NCBI GenBank assembly: GCA_036344135.1
Contig: JAYYUG010000055.1
Location: 1-23,004 of the forward strand
From: GCA-002731945 sp036344135
GTDB lineage: Bacteria > Pseudomonadota > Alphaproteobacteria > MED-G09
Length of the DNA: 23,004 bases
Direction: 5' to 3'
In this document: positions 15,127-22,253 of the stretch, one piece after another
How the letters are laid out: the number at the start of each line of letters is the position of its first letter
How positions within the stretch are numbered: the first letter of the stretch is position 1
Position numbers and translations under genes: made by a program
The notes under the pieces: model-generated
Told to the model about the DNA's origin: nothing
Database searches by the model: none
What the model saw: the letters and a program-made list of their open reading frames with translations, nothing else

Positions 15127-16392
15127 CTATGAGTGAGGATGCAGTTTATCAAATTCTTTTTTCAAATAATCATTCTCAAGTTTGGTATAAGATTGAGTAG
15201 TTGACAAATTTTTATGTCCTAGTAATTCCTGAATTTTCCTTATATCGATTCCACTTTTTAAAAGATGAGTAGCAAAACTATGTCTAAGCGAGTGAGGCGT
15301 TGCAAAGGAAGGAAGATTATTGGGGTATAGCTGTACTAGATTTCTCATACTTCTTTGTATATCTCTACTGGTAATACCTTTAATTTTTCTTGCTCTTATT
15401 TTCACAAAAAGCGGGTCCGAAGGCCTTATAAGTAAATCTTTATTAGTTTCAGATAATTTATTTAAATACTTTCCTATCTTATTTTTAACAATATCAAGAA
15501 CTACTATATATCTTTCCTTATCTCTTTTACCTCTTATAATTTGTTGCTCTTTAAAGGGATGATCAGCGATTTTAAATTGTAAAACCTCTGAGACCCTTAG
15601 GCCGGAAGAATATATAAGATATAATATCGCTAGATCTCTCCTGTGCTCCCAACCATTCAAATTCTTTGCATTTGTTTCATTTTTATCTGGATCTATAAAA
15701 TTTAAAAAATTAATTATTTCTTCTTCTTTAAATATTCTTTGATCGATTTTAATTGAGTATTTTGAGGTGGGCAGATCTTGGATAGGATTCTTTCTCCAAT
15801 TATTTGTTGATGATAAGAATTTAAAATAGGTCTTAATCACTGATTGACATCTAGCAACACTTCTATTGCTTTTAATCTTTATTTCATTAGTTTTTACGAA
15901 ACCTATTCTTTGCATTTTCTTTATTTTTGTTTCCAAATTGGTGTGCTTGTTAAACTTATTTTTAATTTCTAGTCCTGAACGGATGCCACCTTCGAAGAAA
16001 TCCTCAAGCTCTCCAAAAAGTTTTTTATTTTTTAAAATCCACGCTTTGTTTTCTTTGTTTAAGTTCTTTGGTGGCTTAGTTTCTAAATAAAAATTTTTCC
16101 TGAGATAAGCCTTCTTTTCTTCTAGGGGTTCGTCACCTTTATAATCAGCTAAATAAGCTTGCACGTCTTCTGTGCTGATCTTTTTTAATAAATCCTCAGT
16201 AACGATTTTCCCTTTGTAGATGTTTATGAATCTTAAAAAATCAGAAGTTGTTCTTGCATATTCATTTATTGTATGTTCGCTGCGGTCCATAATAATTAGA
16301 TTCTTAATAAATTTTATTGAAAGATTTTTAAGATTTAGGGACGTTGAGGAAAAATCAGCTGATTTAGGTAAATTTTCGTATCCCTCTTGCAT
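15127..16392 (-). CDS. xerC: Xer-family tyrosine recombinase with an internal insertion (XerC-like)
   Basis: Tyrosine recombinases of this type resolve chromosome dimers at dif, normally as a XerC/XerD pair. The 421-residue protein has a SAM-like core-binding domain at the N-terminus (NEYARTTSDFLRF) and a catalytic C-terminal domain. All catalytic residues are visible: R266 (SSGLRVSEVL), K289 (RGKRDKER), H367 and R370 (PHSLRHSFATHLL), H393 (LLGHKNL) and nucleophile Y402 (TTQSYTKL). It is about 100 residues longer than ordinary XerC/XerD: the usual DVQAYLA (76-82) and NRSVARCQSVIKTYFKFL (176-193) are separated by about 90 Lys/Glu-rich residues instead of a few. Intact catalytic residues and a conserved neighbourhood (lpd, fsa, priA) favour a housekeeping XerC over a phage integrase; C versus D cannot be settled here. 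It follows fsa by 3 bases on the same strand. Confidence 0.88.
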   Translation of the reverse strand: MQEGYENLPKSADFSSTSLNLKNLSIKFIKNLIIMDRSEHTINEYARTTSDFLRFINIYKGKIVTEDLLKKISTEDVQAYLADYKGDEPLEEKKAYLRKNFYLETKPPKNLNKENKAWILKNKKLFGELEDFFEGGIRSGLEIKNKFNKHTNLETKIKKMQRIGFVKTNEIKIKSNRSVARCQSVIKTYFKFLSSTNNWRKNPIQDLPTSKYSIKIDQRIFKEEEIINFLNFIDPDKNETNAKNLNGWEHRRDLAILYLIYSSGLRVSEVLQFKIADHPFKEQQIIRGKRDKERYIVVLDIVKNKIGKYLNKLSETNKDLLIRPSDPLFVKIRARKIKGITSRDIQRSMRNLVQLYPNNLPSFATPHSLRHSFATHLLKSGIDIRKIQELLGHKNLSTTQSYTKLENDYLKKEFDKLHPHS

Positions 16393-16395
16393 TTG

Positions 16396-17052
16396 TCAGA
16401 TAATTTTTTGACCACTGTTTTTCCAGTCGTTGAGAAAAGCTTCTAACCCTTTGTCTGTTAAAGGATGTAGAGCCAAATCTCTTACAACTTGTGGTGGTAG
16501 AGTTACTATATCTGCACCAAAAATCGCAGCTTTTTTAACATGTTCAATATTTCGTATGGAAGCTGCCAAAATCTCAGTATTAATTTCAGGATAGTTATTG
16601 TAAATGGTTTTAATGTCCCTGATCAGGTTCATGCCCTCTTCCCCAATATCGTCTAATCTCCCTATAAAAGGGGAAATAAAAGTGGCACCAGCCTTTCCGG
16701 CTAAGAGTGCTTGTTGCGCAGAAAAGCAAAGGGTTACATTAACCATGATATCTTGGTCTGAAAGTTTTTTACAAGCCTCAAGACCTTCCCATGTTAATGG
16801 AACCTTAATAGCTACATTCCTTGCAATTCTATTTAGAAACAAACCCTCCTCAATCATTCCAGATGATTCTATCGCGGTTACCTCTGCACTTACAGGACCA
16901 GAAACAATTGAACATATTTCTTCGATAACCTCTTTAAAGTCTCTTCCTGATTTTGCTATAATTGAGGGATTTGTTGTTACTCCATCAACCATTCCCGATT
17001 TGTTAAATTCTTTAATTGCATCAATATCTGCACTATCAATAAAAAATTTCAT
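16396..17052 (-). CDS. fsa: Transaldolase / fructose-6-phosphate aldolase family protein
   Basis: This is a small class I aldolase of the TalC/FSA (MipB) family. The 218-residue protein forms one TIM barrel: MKFFIDSADIDAIKEF, the DGVTTNPSIIAKSG substrate loop, the Schiff-base lysine K83 in NVAIKVPLT, NVTLCFSAQQALLAGKAGA, and ISPFIGRLDD. Full-size transaldolases exceed 300 residues, so this belongs to the short subfamily. Members catalyse either transaldolase transfer or aldol cleavage of fructose-6-phosphate, and sequence alone does not decide which. In alphaproteobacteria the neighbours (xerC, priA) are conserved without an obvious metabolic link. It is divergent from priA across 80 bases and preceded by AAAGGGA (17060-17066, minus strand), 7 bases before the ATG. 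Confidence 0.93.
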   Translation of the reverse strand: MKFFIDSADIDAIKEFNKSGMVDGVTTNPSIIAKSGRDFKEVIEEICSIVSGPVSAEVTAIESSGMIEEGLFLNRIARNVAIKVPLTWEGLEACKKLSDQDIMVNVTLCFSAQQALLAGKAGATFISPFIGRLDDIGEEGMNLIRDIKTIYNNYPEINTEILAASIRNIEHVKKAAIFGADIVTLPPQVVRDLALHPLTDKGLEAFLNDWKNSGQKII

Positions 17053-17059
17053 GTAATAA

Positions 17060-17066
17060 TCCCTTT
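17060..17066 (-). promoter_or_regulatory. Shine-Dalgarno sequence for the transaldolase gene
   Basis: On the minus strand AAAGGGA lies 7 bases before the ATG at 17052. It is one of the clearer ribosome binding sites in the window and supports the chosen start. Confidence 0.65.
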
Positions 17067-17088
17067 AATTTCTTTTTATTAACTTCTT

Positions 17089-17118
17089 TTAATACAATAT
17101 TATCATCTTTGATATAAT
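17089..17118 (+). promoter_or_regulatory. Putative sigma-70-type promoter for priA
   Basis: A perfect TATAAT lies at 17113-17118, with TTAATA (four of six matches to TTGACA) 18 bases upstream at 17089-17094, in the 80-base divergent region. Transcription would begin near 17125, only about 8 bases before the priA ATG at 17133, leaving almost no room for a Shine-Dalgarno sequence. In AT-rich DNA chance matches are common, so the -10 box is the main support. Confidence 0.45.
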
Positions 17119-17132
17119 GCTAATGATTTAAG

Positions 17133-19106
17133 ATGCAAAAAGTTTCTGTCCTTTTACCAACTAATAACGATGATACTTATTATTATTTTGTATCTAAAGA
17201 TATGCATGTGAGTCTAGGCACTTTCGTAAAAGTGCCTTTTAGAAATAAAATTATGCTTGGGGTAGTCTGGTATGATAGCGATGATAAAGTTGATCCAAAA
17301 AAAATAAAAAAAGTTTTAGAAATTTTACCTATTGAAAGTTTAAAGAAGGATCTAATAGATTTCTTAAATTTCTTTCACAGATATAATATTGTTGCAATAG
17401 GAAAGATATTAAGATTAGTGTTGCCCCAAGATTATCTTTTGCAATTACCAAAAAGAAGCTTAAAAAGATCTAAAACCGTTAATAATATTAAATCCAAAGA
17501 TACTCATTTAGATTTAACTTCAGACCAAAAGAAGAGTGCGTCAAGTATTATTAAGTCGATAAAAGAAGGTAAATTTTCTCGATTTCTCATAGATGGCGTC
17601 ACAGGCTCTGGCAAAACAGAAATTTATTTTGAAGCCATTAATGAAGTACTAAAACAAGGGAAACAATCCTTAGTGTTGCTCCCAGAAATTGCCTTAACTA
17701 ATGTTTTAGTTAGTAGAATTGAAGATCGCTTTGGTAGTAAACCAGCAATATGGCATTCATCGATGAAGGCTTCGGAAAGGTCAAATGTTTGGAATGAGAT
17801 TCTAAATGGCAATGCCAAATTGGTAGTTGGAGCTCGTTCTGCTCTTTTTCTACCTTTTAAAGATTTAGGACTCATCATTGTTGATGAAGAGCATGACGCT
17901 TCTTATAAACAAACTGAGAAAGTTATTTATAATGCTAGGGATATGGCAATATCCAGAGCATCATTTGAAAAAATCACAGTTATTTTGGCTTCTGCCACAC
18001 CTTCTTTAGAAACGTTGTTGAATGCCAAAGAAGGAAAATATAAGCAATTAAGGATTAAGGAACGAGTAGGTGCGGCTATTCTCCCGGAAGTTAGCACTAT
18101 TGACATGAAACAAGAGAATGTTGGCAAGGGGCGATGGATCTCACCTACCCTTCAAAAAAAGATTATTCAAACATTGAGAGATGGAGAGCAAGTCCTATTG
18201 TTTCTGAATAGAAGAGGATACGCGCCTTTAACTTTGTGTAGGAAGTGTGGTCACAGGATTGATTGTAGGAAATGTGACTCTTTTTTGGTACATCATAAAG
18301 AAAAGAATGCCCTGTTATGCCATCAATGTGGATTTTCTGATTCTTATAAAGATTTTTGCAACTCTTGTAAGACAAAAAATTCTTTTATACCTTACGGTCC
18401 TGGAATAGAGAGAATAAATGAGGAGGTAAAAGATATTTTTCCCGAAGCTAATGTCGCTGTTCTTTCATCAGATAATGTTAAAGAGTCAAATGTTATTCTT
18501 GAGCAGGTGGACAAAGGGAGTATCGATATTATAATTTGGACCCAAATTATATCAAAAGGCCATCATTTTCCCAATCTTACCCTTGTCGGCATTTTAGACG
18601 CTGATTTAGGTTTCTTAAGTAGCGATCTCCGAGCTTCCGAGAGAACATTTCAACTTTTGCATCAAGTTTCGGGAAGGTCAGGAAGAGAAGAAAAATTAGG
18701 AAGCGCCATGATACAGACCTACTTTCATGATCATCCTGTTATCAAATCACTATGCAAAAATGATAGGAAGGGTTTTACAGAAGTAGAACTTAAAATAAGA
18801 AAAAGGTCATTGCTACCTCCTTACGGAAGATTGGTAAGCATAATAGTATCAAGCAAAGATGAAGAAAAGGTACAAGAATTTTGTAATAAGCTAAAATTCT
18901 TTATACCTCCTTCAAAAAATATAAGAGTTCTTGGTCCGGCTCCTTCTCCAATTTTGAGGATACGTAATAGAGTCAGGTATCGTTTTTTAATTAAGGCTAC
19001 TAAGAATTCTAACATACAAAGATTCATCAAAGAGTGGATAGGAAAGACTAAAATTCCTAATTCGATGCGCGTAATCATTGATGTTGACCCATATGACTTT
19101 TTATAA
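17133..19106 (+). CDS. priA: Primosomal protein N' (replication restart helicase PriA)
   Basis: PriA recognises stalled or repaired forks and reloads the replicative helicase; it is a 3'-to-5' superfamily 2 helicase. The 657-residue protein has an N-terminal 3'-DNA-binding region (VLLPTNNDDTYYYF), a Walker A motif (DGVTGSGKT, K161), a DEEH box (251-254), the ASATPSLETL motif III, and a zinc-binding domain with CRKCGHRIDCRKC (from C369) and two further Cys pairs (CHQCGF and CNSCKTK). C-terminal helicase motifs include SKGHHFPNLTLVGILDADL and HQVSGRSGREE. It is shorter than the 730-residue E. coli enzyme. The normally glycine position of the GTQ motif is W469 (see findings). It stands 137 bases before the ATP synthase genes, a recurrent alphaproteobacterial arrangement. 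Confidence 0.97.
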   Translation: MQKVSVLLPTNNDDTYYYFVSKDMHVSLGTFVKVPFRNKIMLGVVWYDSDDKVDPKKIKKVLEILPIESLKKDLIDFLNFFHRYNIVAIGKILRLVLPQDYLLQLPKRSLKRSKTVNNIKSKDTHLDLTSDQKKSASSIIKSIKEGKFSRFLIDGVTGSGKTEIYFEAINEVLKQGKQSLVLLPEIALTNVLVSRIEDRFGSKPAIWHSSMKASERSNVWNEILNGNAKLVVGARSALFLPFKDLGLIIVDEEHDASYKQTEKVIYNARDMAISRASFEKITVILASATPSLETLLNAKEGKYKQLRIKERVGAAILPEVSTIDMKQENVGKGRWISPTLQKKIIQTLRDGEQVLLFLNRRGYAPLTLCRKCGHRIDCRKCDSFLVHHKEKNALLCHQCGFSDSYKDFCNSCKTKNSFIPYGPGIERINEEVKDIFPEANVAVLSSDNVKESNVILEQVDKGSIDIIIWTQIISKGHHFPNLTLVGILDADLGFLSSDLRASERTFQLLHQVSGRSGREEKLGSAMIQTYFHDHPVIKSLCKNDRKGFTEVELKIRKRSLLPPYGRLVSIIVSSKDEEKVQEFCNKLKFFIPPSKNIRVLGPAPSPILRIRNRVRYRFLIKATKNSNIQRFIKEWIGKTKIPNSMRVIIDVDPYDFL

Positions 19107-19142
19107 AGAATCTGTTATCAGATATTGCATGGAATAGTAGCT

Positions 19143-19160
19143 TATGTTACCACGAACATA
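19143..19160. promoter_or_regulatory. Small inverted repeat in the priA-atpH gap
   Basis: TATGTT (19143-19148) and AACATA (19155-19160) are perfect inverted copies around a 6-base ACCACG loop, within the 137-base gap 19107-19243. The stem is short and AT-rich, and is followed by TAAAAG rather than a long T run, so it would be a poor intrinsic terminator. It could be an operator half-site pair or chance. I see no convincing atpH promoter elsewhere in the gap. Confidence 0.25.
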
Positions 19161-19243
19161 TAAAAGTTTAAGAATTCCAATGGGAGATATGTAATAAAAT
19201 TATCTATATTTTTCAATTACTTAATTAAATTGGGTTATCATTA

Positions 19244-19813
19244 ATGAATCATTCAGAAGTAGATCATACAGTCGGTTTGTCAGGAAGATATGCTTTTGCG
19301 CTTTTTGAGTTAGTTCAAGAGGAAGGAACTGAAGAAGATCTTGTTAAGATAAATGACCAACTTTCAATGATTGGTGATGCTATAAGATCAAGCGTGGAAA
19401 TGCAGAGACTGATAGAAAGTCCAATTTTTAGTTCTTCAGAGAAATTTTTAGCTATGCAATCGGTTTTAAAAATATTTAAAATTTCTGAGACTGTTGAAAA
19501 CTTTATCGGCGTGCTTTGTACAAATAAAAGGCTTTTTGTTCTTCCTGATGTAATAGATGCGTATAAAACCTATCTAAATCAACTCAAAGGACAAGTTAAC
19601 GCGAAATTAATATCTAGCTCCAAACTTACTGCAGAACAAGAAAAAGAAATAAAATCTATTTTGCAGAGTCGTTATTCAAAAGACGTTGAGATGGACATAG
19701 AAATCGATGAAGATATTTTAGGTGGCCTTATTATTAAAATTGGGAGTAAAATGATTGACGCTTCTTTGCTTAGCCGCCTTAAATCCATGCAATCAATGAT
19801 GAATGAGGTTTAG
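19244..19813 (+). CDS. atpH: ATP synthase F1 delta subunit
   Basis: The delta subunit (OSCP in mitochondria) links the top of F1 to the peripheral stalk. The 189-residue protein has the N-terminal domain signature GLSGRYAFALFELVQEEG, the segment ENFIGVLCTNKRLFVLPDVI, and the C-terminal DEDILGGLIIKIGSKMIDASLLSRLKSM, all diagnostic for AtpH. It is about ten residues longer than the E. coli subunit at the N-terminus, as in other alphaproteobacteria. It opens the atpHAGD cluster. The Fo genes (atpB, atpE, atpF) are not adjacent, which is the usual alphaproteobacterial split. atpA begins 2 bases after its stop. Confidence 0.97.
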   Translation: MNHSEVDHTVGLSGRYAFALFELVQEEGTEEDLVKINDQLSMIGDAIRSSVEMQRLIESPIFSSSEKFLAMQSVLKIFKISETVENFIGVLCTNKRLFVLPDVIDAYKTYLNQLKGQVNAKLISSSKLTAEQEKEIKSILQSRYSKDVEMDIEIDEDILGGLIIKIGSKMIDASLLSRLKSMQSMMNEV

Positions 19814-19815
19814 TT

Positions 19816-21348
19816 ATGGAAATACAACCTGCAGAAATATCAGCAATATTAAAAAAGAAAATAAAGGATTTTGGAAAGGAGGCTGAAGTTTCCGAAATTG
19901 GTCAAGTCCTTTCCGTAGGAGATGGCATAGCTAGAGTATATGGGCTTGATAATGTTGAGGCAGGTGAAATGGTCGAATTTTCTGCTGACTTAAAAGGTAT
20001 GGCTCTGAATCTCGAGGAAGATAATGTTGGGGTCGTGATTTTTGGAGATGACACAGATATAAAAGAAGGTGACACTGTGAAGCGTACCGGCGAGATTGTT
20101 CAAGTGCCAGTAGGAAAAGAATTGCTAGGCAGAGTTGTTGATTCATTGGGAAATCCTATAGATGGAAAAGGTCCCATTAACACTGCCGAAAGTCGGAAAG
20201 TTGATGTTAAAGCGCCAGGTATAATTCCACGTCAATCGGTGAATGAGCCAATGCAGACGGGCTTAAAAGCCATAGATTCATTGATACCGATTGGAAGAGG
20301 CCAAAGAGAATTAATTATTGGAGACCGTCAAACAGGTAAAACAGCTATTGTAATCGACACTATATTGAATCAAAAACAGGTTAACGAGTCGGAAAATGAA
20401 AATGAAAAACTATATTGCATTTATGTAGCCATTGGTCAGAAGAGATCCTCAGTTGCGCAAATTGTAAAGATTTTAGAAGAAAATGGAGCGATGGAATATT
20501 CGATAGTTGTATCTGCCACTGCTTCGGAGCCAGCACCTTTACAGTATCTTGCTCCTTTTACGGGTTGCACCATGGGAGAATTTTTTAGAGATAATGCTAT
20601 GCATGCTTTGGTTGTCTATGATGATCTATCAAAGCAAGCTGTTGCATATAGACAAATGTCGCTTCTATTAAGACGCCCACCTGGTAGAGAAGCATATCCA
20701 GGAGATGTTTTTTATCTTCACTCTCGATTACTTGAAAGAGCTGCAAAATTAAATGATGACAATGGTGGTGGATCTTTAACCGCTTTACCAATCATCGAAA
20801 CGCAAGCAAATGACCTTTCTGCTTATATTCCCACCAATGTTATCTCAATTACTGATGGGCAGATTTTCTTAGAGACTGATCTTTTTTACCAAGGCATAAG
20901 ACCAGCGGTTAATATTGGATTGTCTGTTTCTCGGGTTGGTTCCTCAGCTCAAATGAAGGCTATGAAACAGGTTGCGGGTTCTATAAAAGGCGAATTAGCT
21001 CAGTATAGAGAATTAGCAGCATTCGCACAATTTGGTTCTGATCTTGATGCATCAACACAAAAATTATTAGCTCGCGGTGAACGCCTTACTGAATTGTTAA
21101 AACAAAAACAATTTTCCCCGATTCCTGCAGAGGAGCAGGTGATTCTAATATATGCAGGTGTAAACGGTTTTATGGACGAAATTGATGTGGATCAGATTGG
21201 AGCTTTTGAAGATGGATTATTGGGTTTAATTAGAAAAGATTATGCTCATGTTCTTGATGACATTCGAACAACGAAATCATTAAAAGAGGATAACGAAGAA
21301 GTAATTAAGAGTGCGATTCAATCTCATTCTTCTAATTTTATAAAATAA
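19816..21348 (+). CDS. atpA: ATP synthase F1 alpha subunit
   Basis: AtpA forms the non-catalytic nucleotide-binding positions of the alpha3-beta3 hexamer. The 510-residue protein has the N-terminal VLSVGDGIARVYGLDNVEAG barrel, the Walker A motif GDRQTGKT (169-176, K175), and the alpha signature VYDDLSKQAVAYRQMSLLLRRPPGREAYPGD. The arginine-finger region is SVSRVGSSAQ. Length matches the family (about 510). It is separated from atpH by 2 bases and from atpG by 10, so one transcript with coupled translation is likely. Confidence 0.99.
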   Translation: MEIQPAEISAILKKKIKDFGKEAEVSEIGQVLSVGDGIARVYGLDNVEAGEMVEFSADLKGMALNLEEDNVGVVIFGDDTDIKEGDTVKRTGEIVQVPVGKELLGRVVDSLGNPIDGKGPINTAESRKVDVKAPGIIPRQSVNEPMQTGLKAIDSLIPIGRGQRELIIGDRQTGKTAIVIDTILNQKQVNESENENEKLYCIYVAIGQKRSSVAQIVKILEENGAMEYSIVVSATASEPAPLQYLAPFTGCTMGEFFRDNAMHALVVYDDLSKQAVAYRQMSLLLRRPPGREAYPGDVFYLHSRLLERAAKLNDDNGGGSLTALPIIETQANDLSAYIPTNVISITDGQIFLETDLFYQGIRPAVNIGLSVSRVGSSAQMKAMKQVAGSIKGELAQYRELAAFAQFGSDLDASTQKLLARGERLTELLKQKQFSPIPAEEQVILIYAGVNGFMDEIDVDQIGAFEDGLLGLIRKDYAHVLDDIRTTKSLKEDNEEVIKSAIQSHSSNFIK

Positions 21349-21358
21349 AGAGAATATT

Positions 21359-22237
21359 TTGTCAGGATTAAAAGAACTTAGAAATAGAATTACGAGTGTT
21401 TCTTCAACTCAGAAGATTACTCGAGCAATGCAGATGATTGCCGCGACAAAATTAAGAAAAGCACAAGAAGGCGCTGAGTCTGCACGACCATTTTCTGATA
21501 AATTAGCTGATATTCTCAGAAATTTATCTAGGTCATTTTTTGGGCAAGATAATGCACCGCCCTTATTGGTGGGTACAGGAAAGGATGACATTCATCTTTT
21601 TATAATTGCTTCATCAGAAAGAGGTTTATGTGGTGGCTTTAATTCCTCTATTGTAAAGTTGGCAAAAAATGATGCTCTGGAATTAATAGAGAAAGGTAAA
21701 GAAGTAAAATTTATTACAGTTGGAAAAAAAGGAAAGGAACTCTTAAATAGGGAGTTTGGAGATAGAATTATAATGTCTTACGTTTTTTCAGATATTAAAA
21801 CAGTTGGATTCAACCAAGCCGATGAAGTAGCATTAAAGGTTCTTAAACTTTTTAAGAATGAAGAATTTGATAAATGCCGAATTTATTATGCAAAATATGC
21901 ATCAGTCTTAAGCCAAGTTCCAACTGCATTAGGTCTAATTCCTCTAGATATTGATGGTTCTGAAAATATTGAAGATAACAACGATTGTTACGAATATGAA
22001 CCCGACGAAGAAGAGATTTTAAACGATTTATTACCCAGAAATCTTTCAGTGCAAATATTTAGAGCTTTATTAGAGAATGTTGCAAGTGAACAGGGGGCAA
22101 GATTAACAGCCATGAATAATGCAACAAGAAACGCTGACGAAATGATTGATCAATTAACTATTACTTACAATCGATCCAGACAGGCAACTATAACATCTGA
22201 ACTTATTGAAATAATTTCGGGAGCTGAGGCCCTATAA
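21359..22237 (+). CDS. atpG: ATP synthase F1 gamma subunit
   Basis: AtpG is the central rotor shaft. The 292-residue protein starts SGLKELRNRITSVSSTQKITRAMQMIAATKLRKAQ, the conserved N-terminal coiled coil, and contains SERGLCGGFNSSIVK. It ends in the matching C-terminal helix MNNATRNADEMIDQLTITYNRSRQATITSELIEIISG. The start is TTG at 21359: it places the Met exactly where AtpG proteins begin, and no in-frame ATG lies nearby upstream or before the essential helix. An acidic loop (YEYEPDEEEILNDLLP) is typical of the alphaproteobacterial form. It lies 10 bases after atpA and 16 before atpD. Confidence 0.98.
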   Translation: MSGLKELRNRITSVSSTQKITRAMQMIAATKLRKAQEGAESARPFSDKLADILRNLSRSFFGQDNAPPLLVGTGKDDIHLFIIASSERGLCGGFNSSIVKLAKNDALELIEKGKEVKFITVGKKGKELLNREFGDRIIMSYVFSDIKTVGFNQADEVALKVLKLFKNEEFDKCRIYYAKYASVLSQVPTALGLIPLDIDGSENIEDNNDCYEYEPDEEEILNDLLPRNLSVQIFRALLENVASEQGARLTAMNNATRNADEMIDQLTITYNRSRQATITSELIEIISGAEAL

Positions 22238-22253
22238 ACTAAAAAGGAATATT

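Noticed and set aside
16604..17056. Plus-strand open frame of 150 codons opposite the transaldolase gene
   Set aside because: The minus strand encodes a full FSA-family protein with its catalytic lysine; the plus-strand peptide is a shadow.
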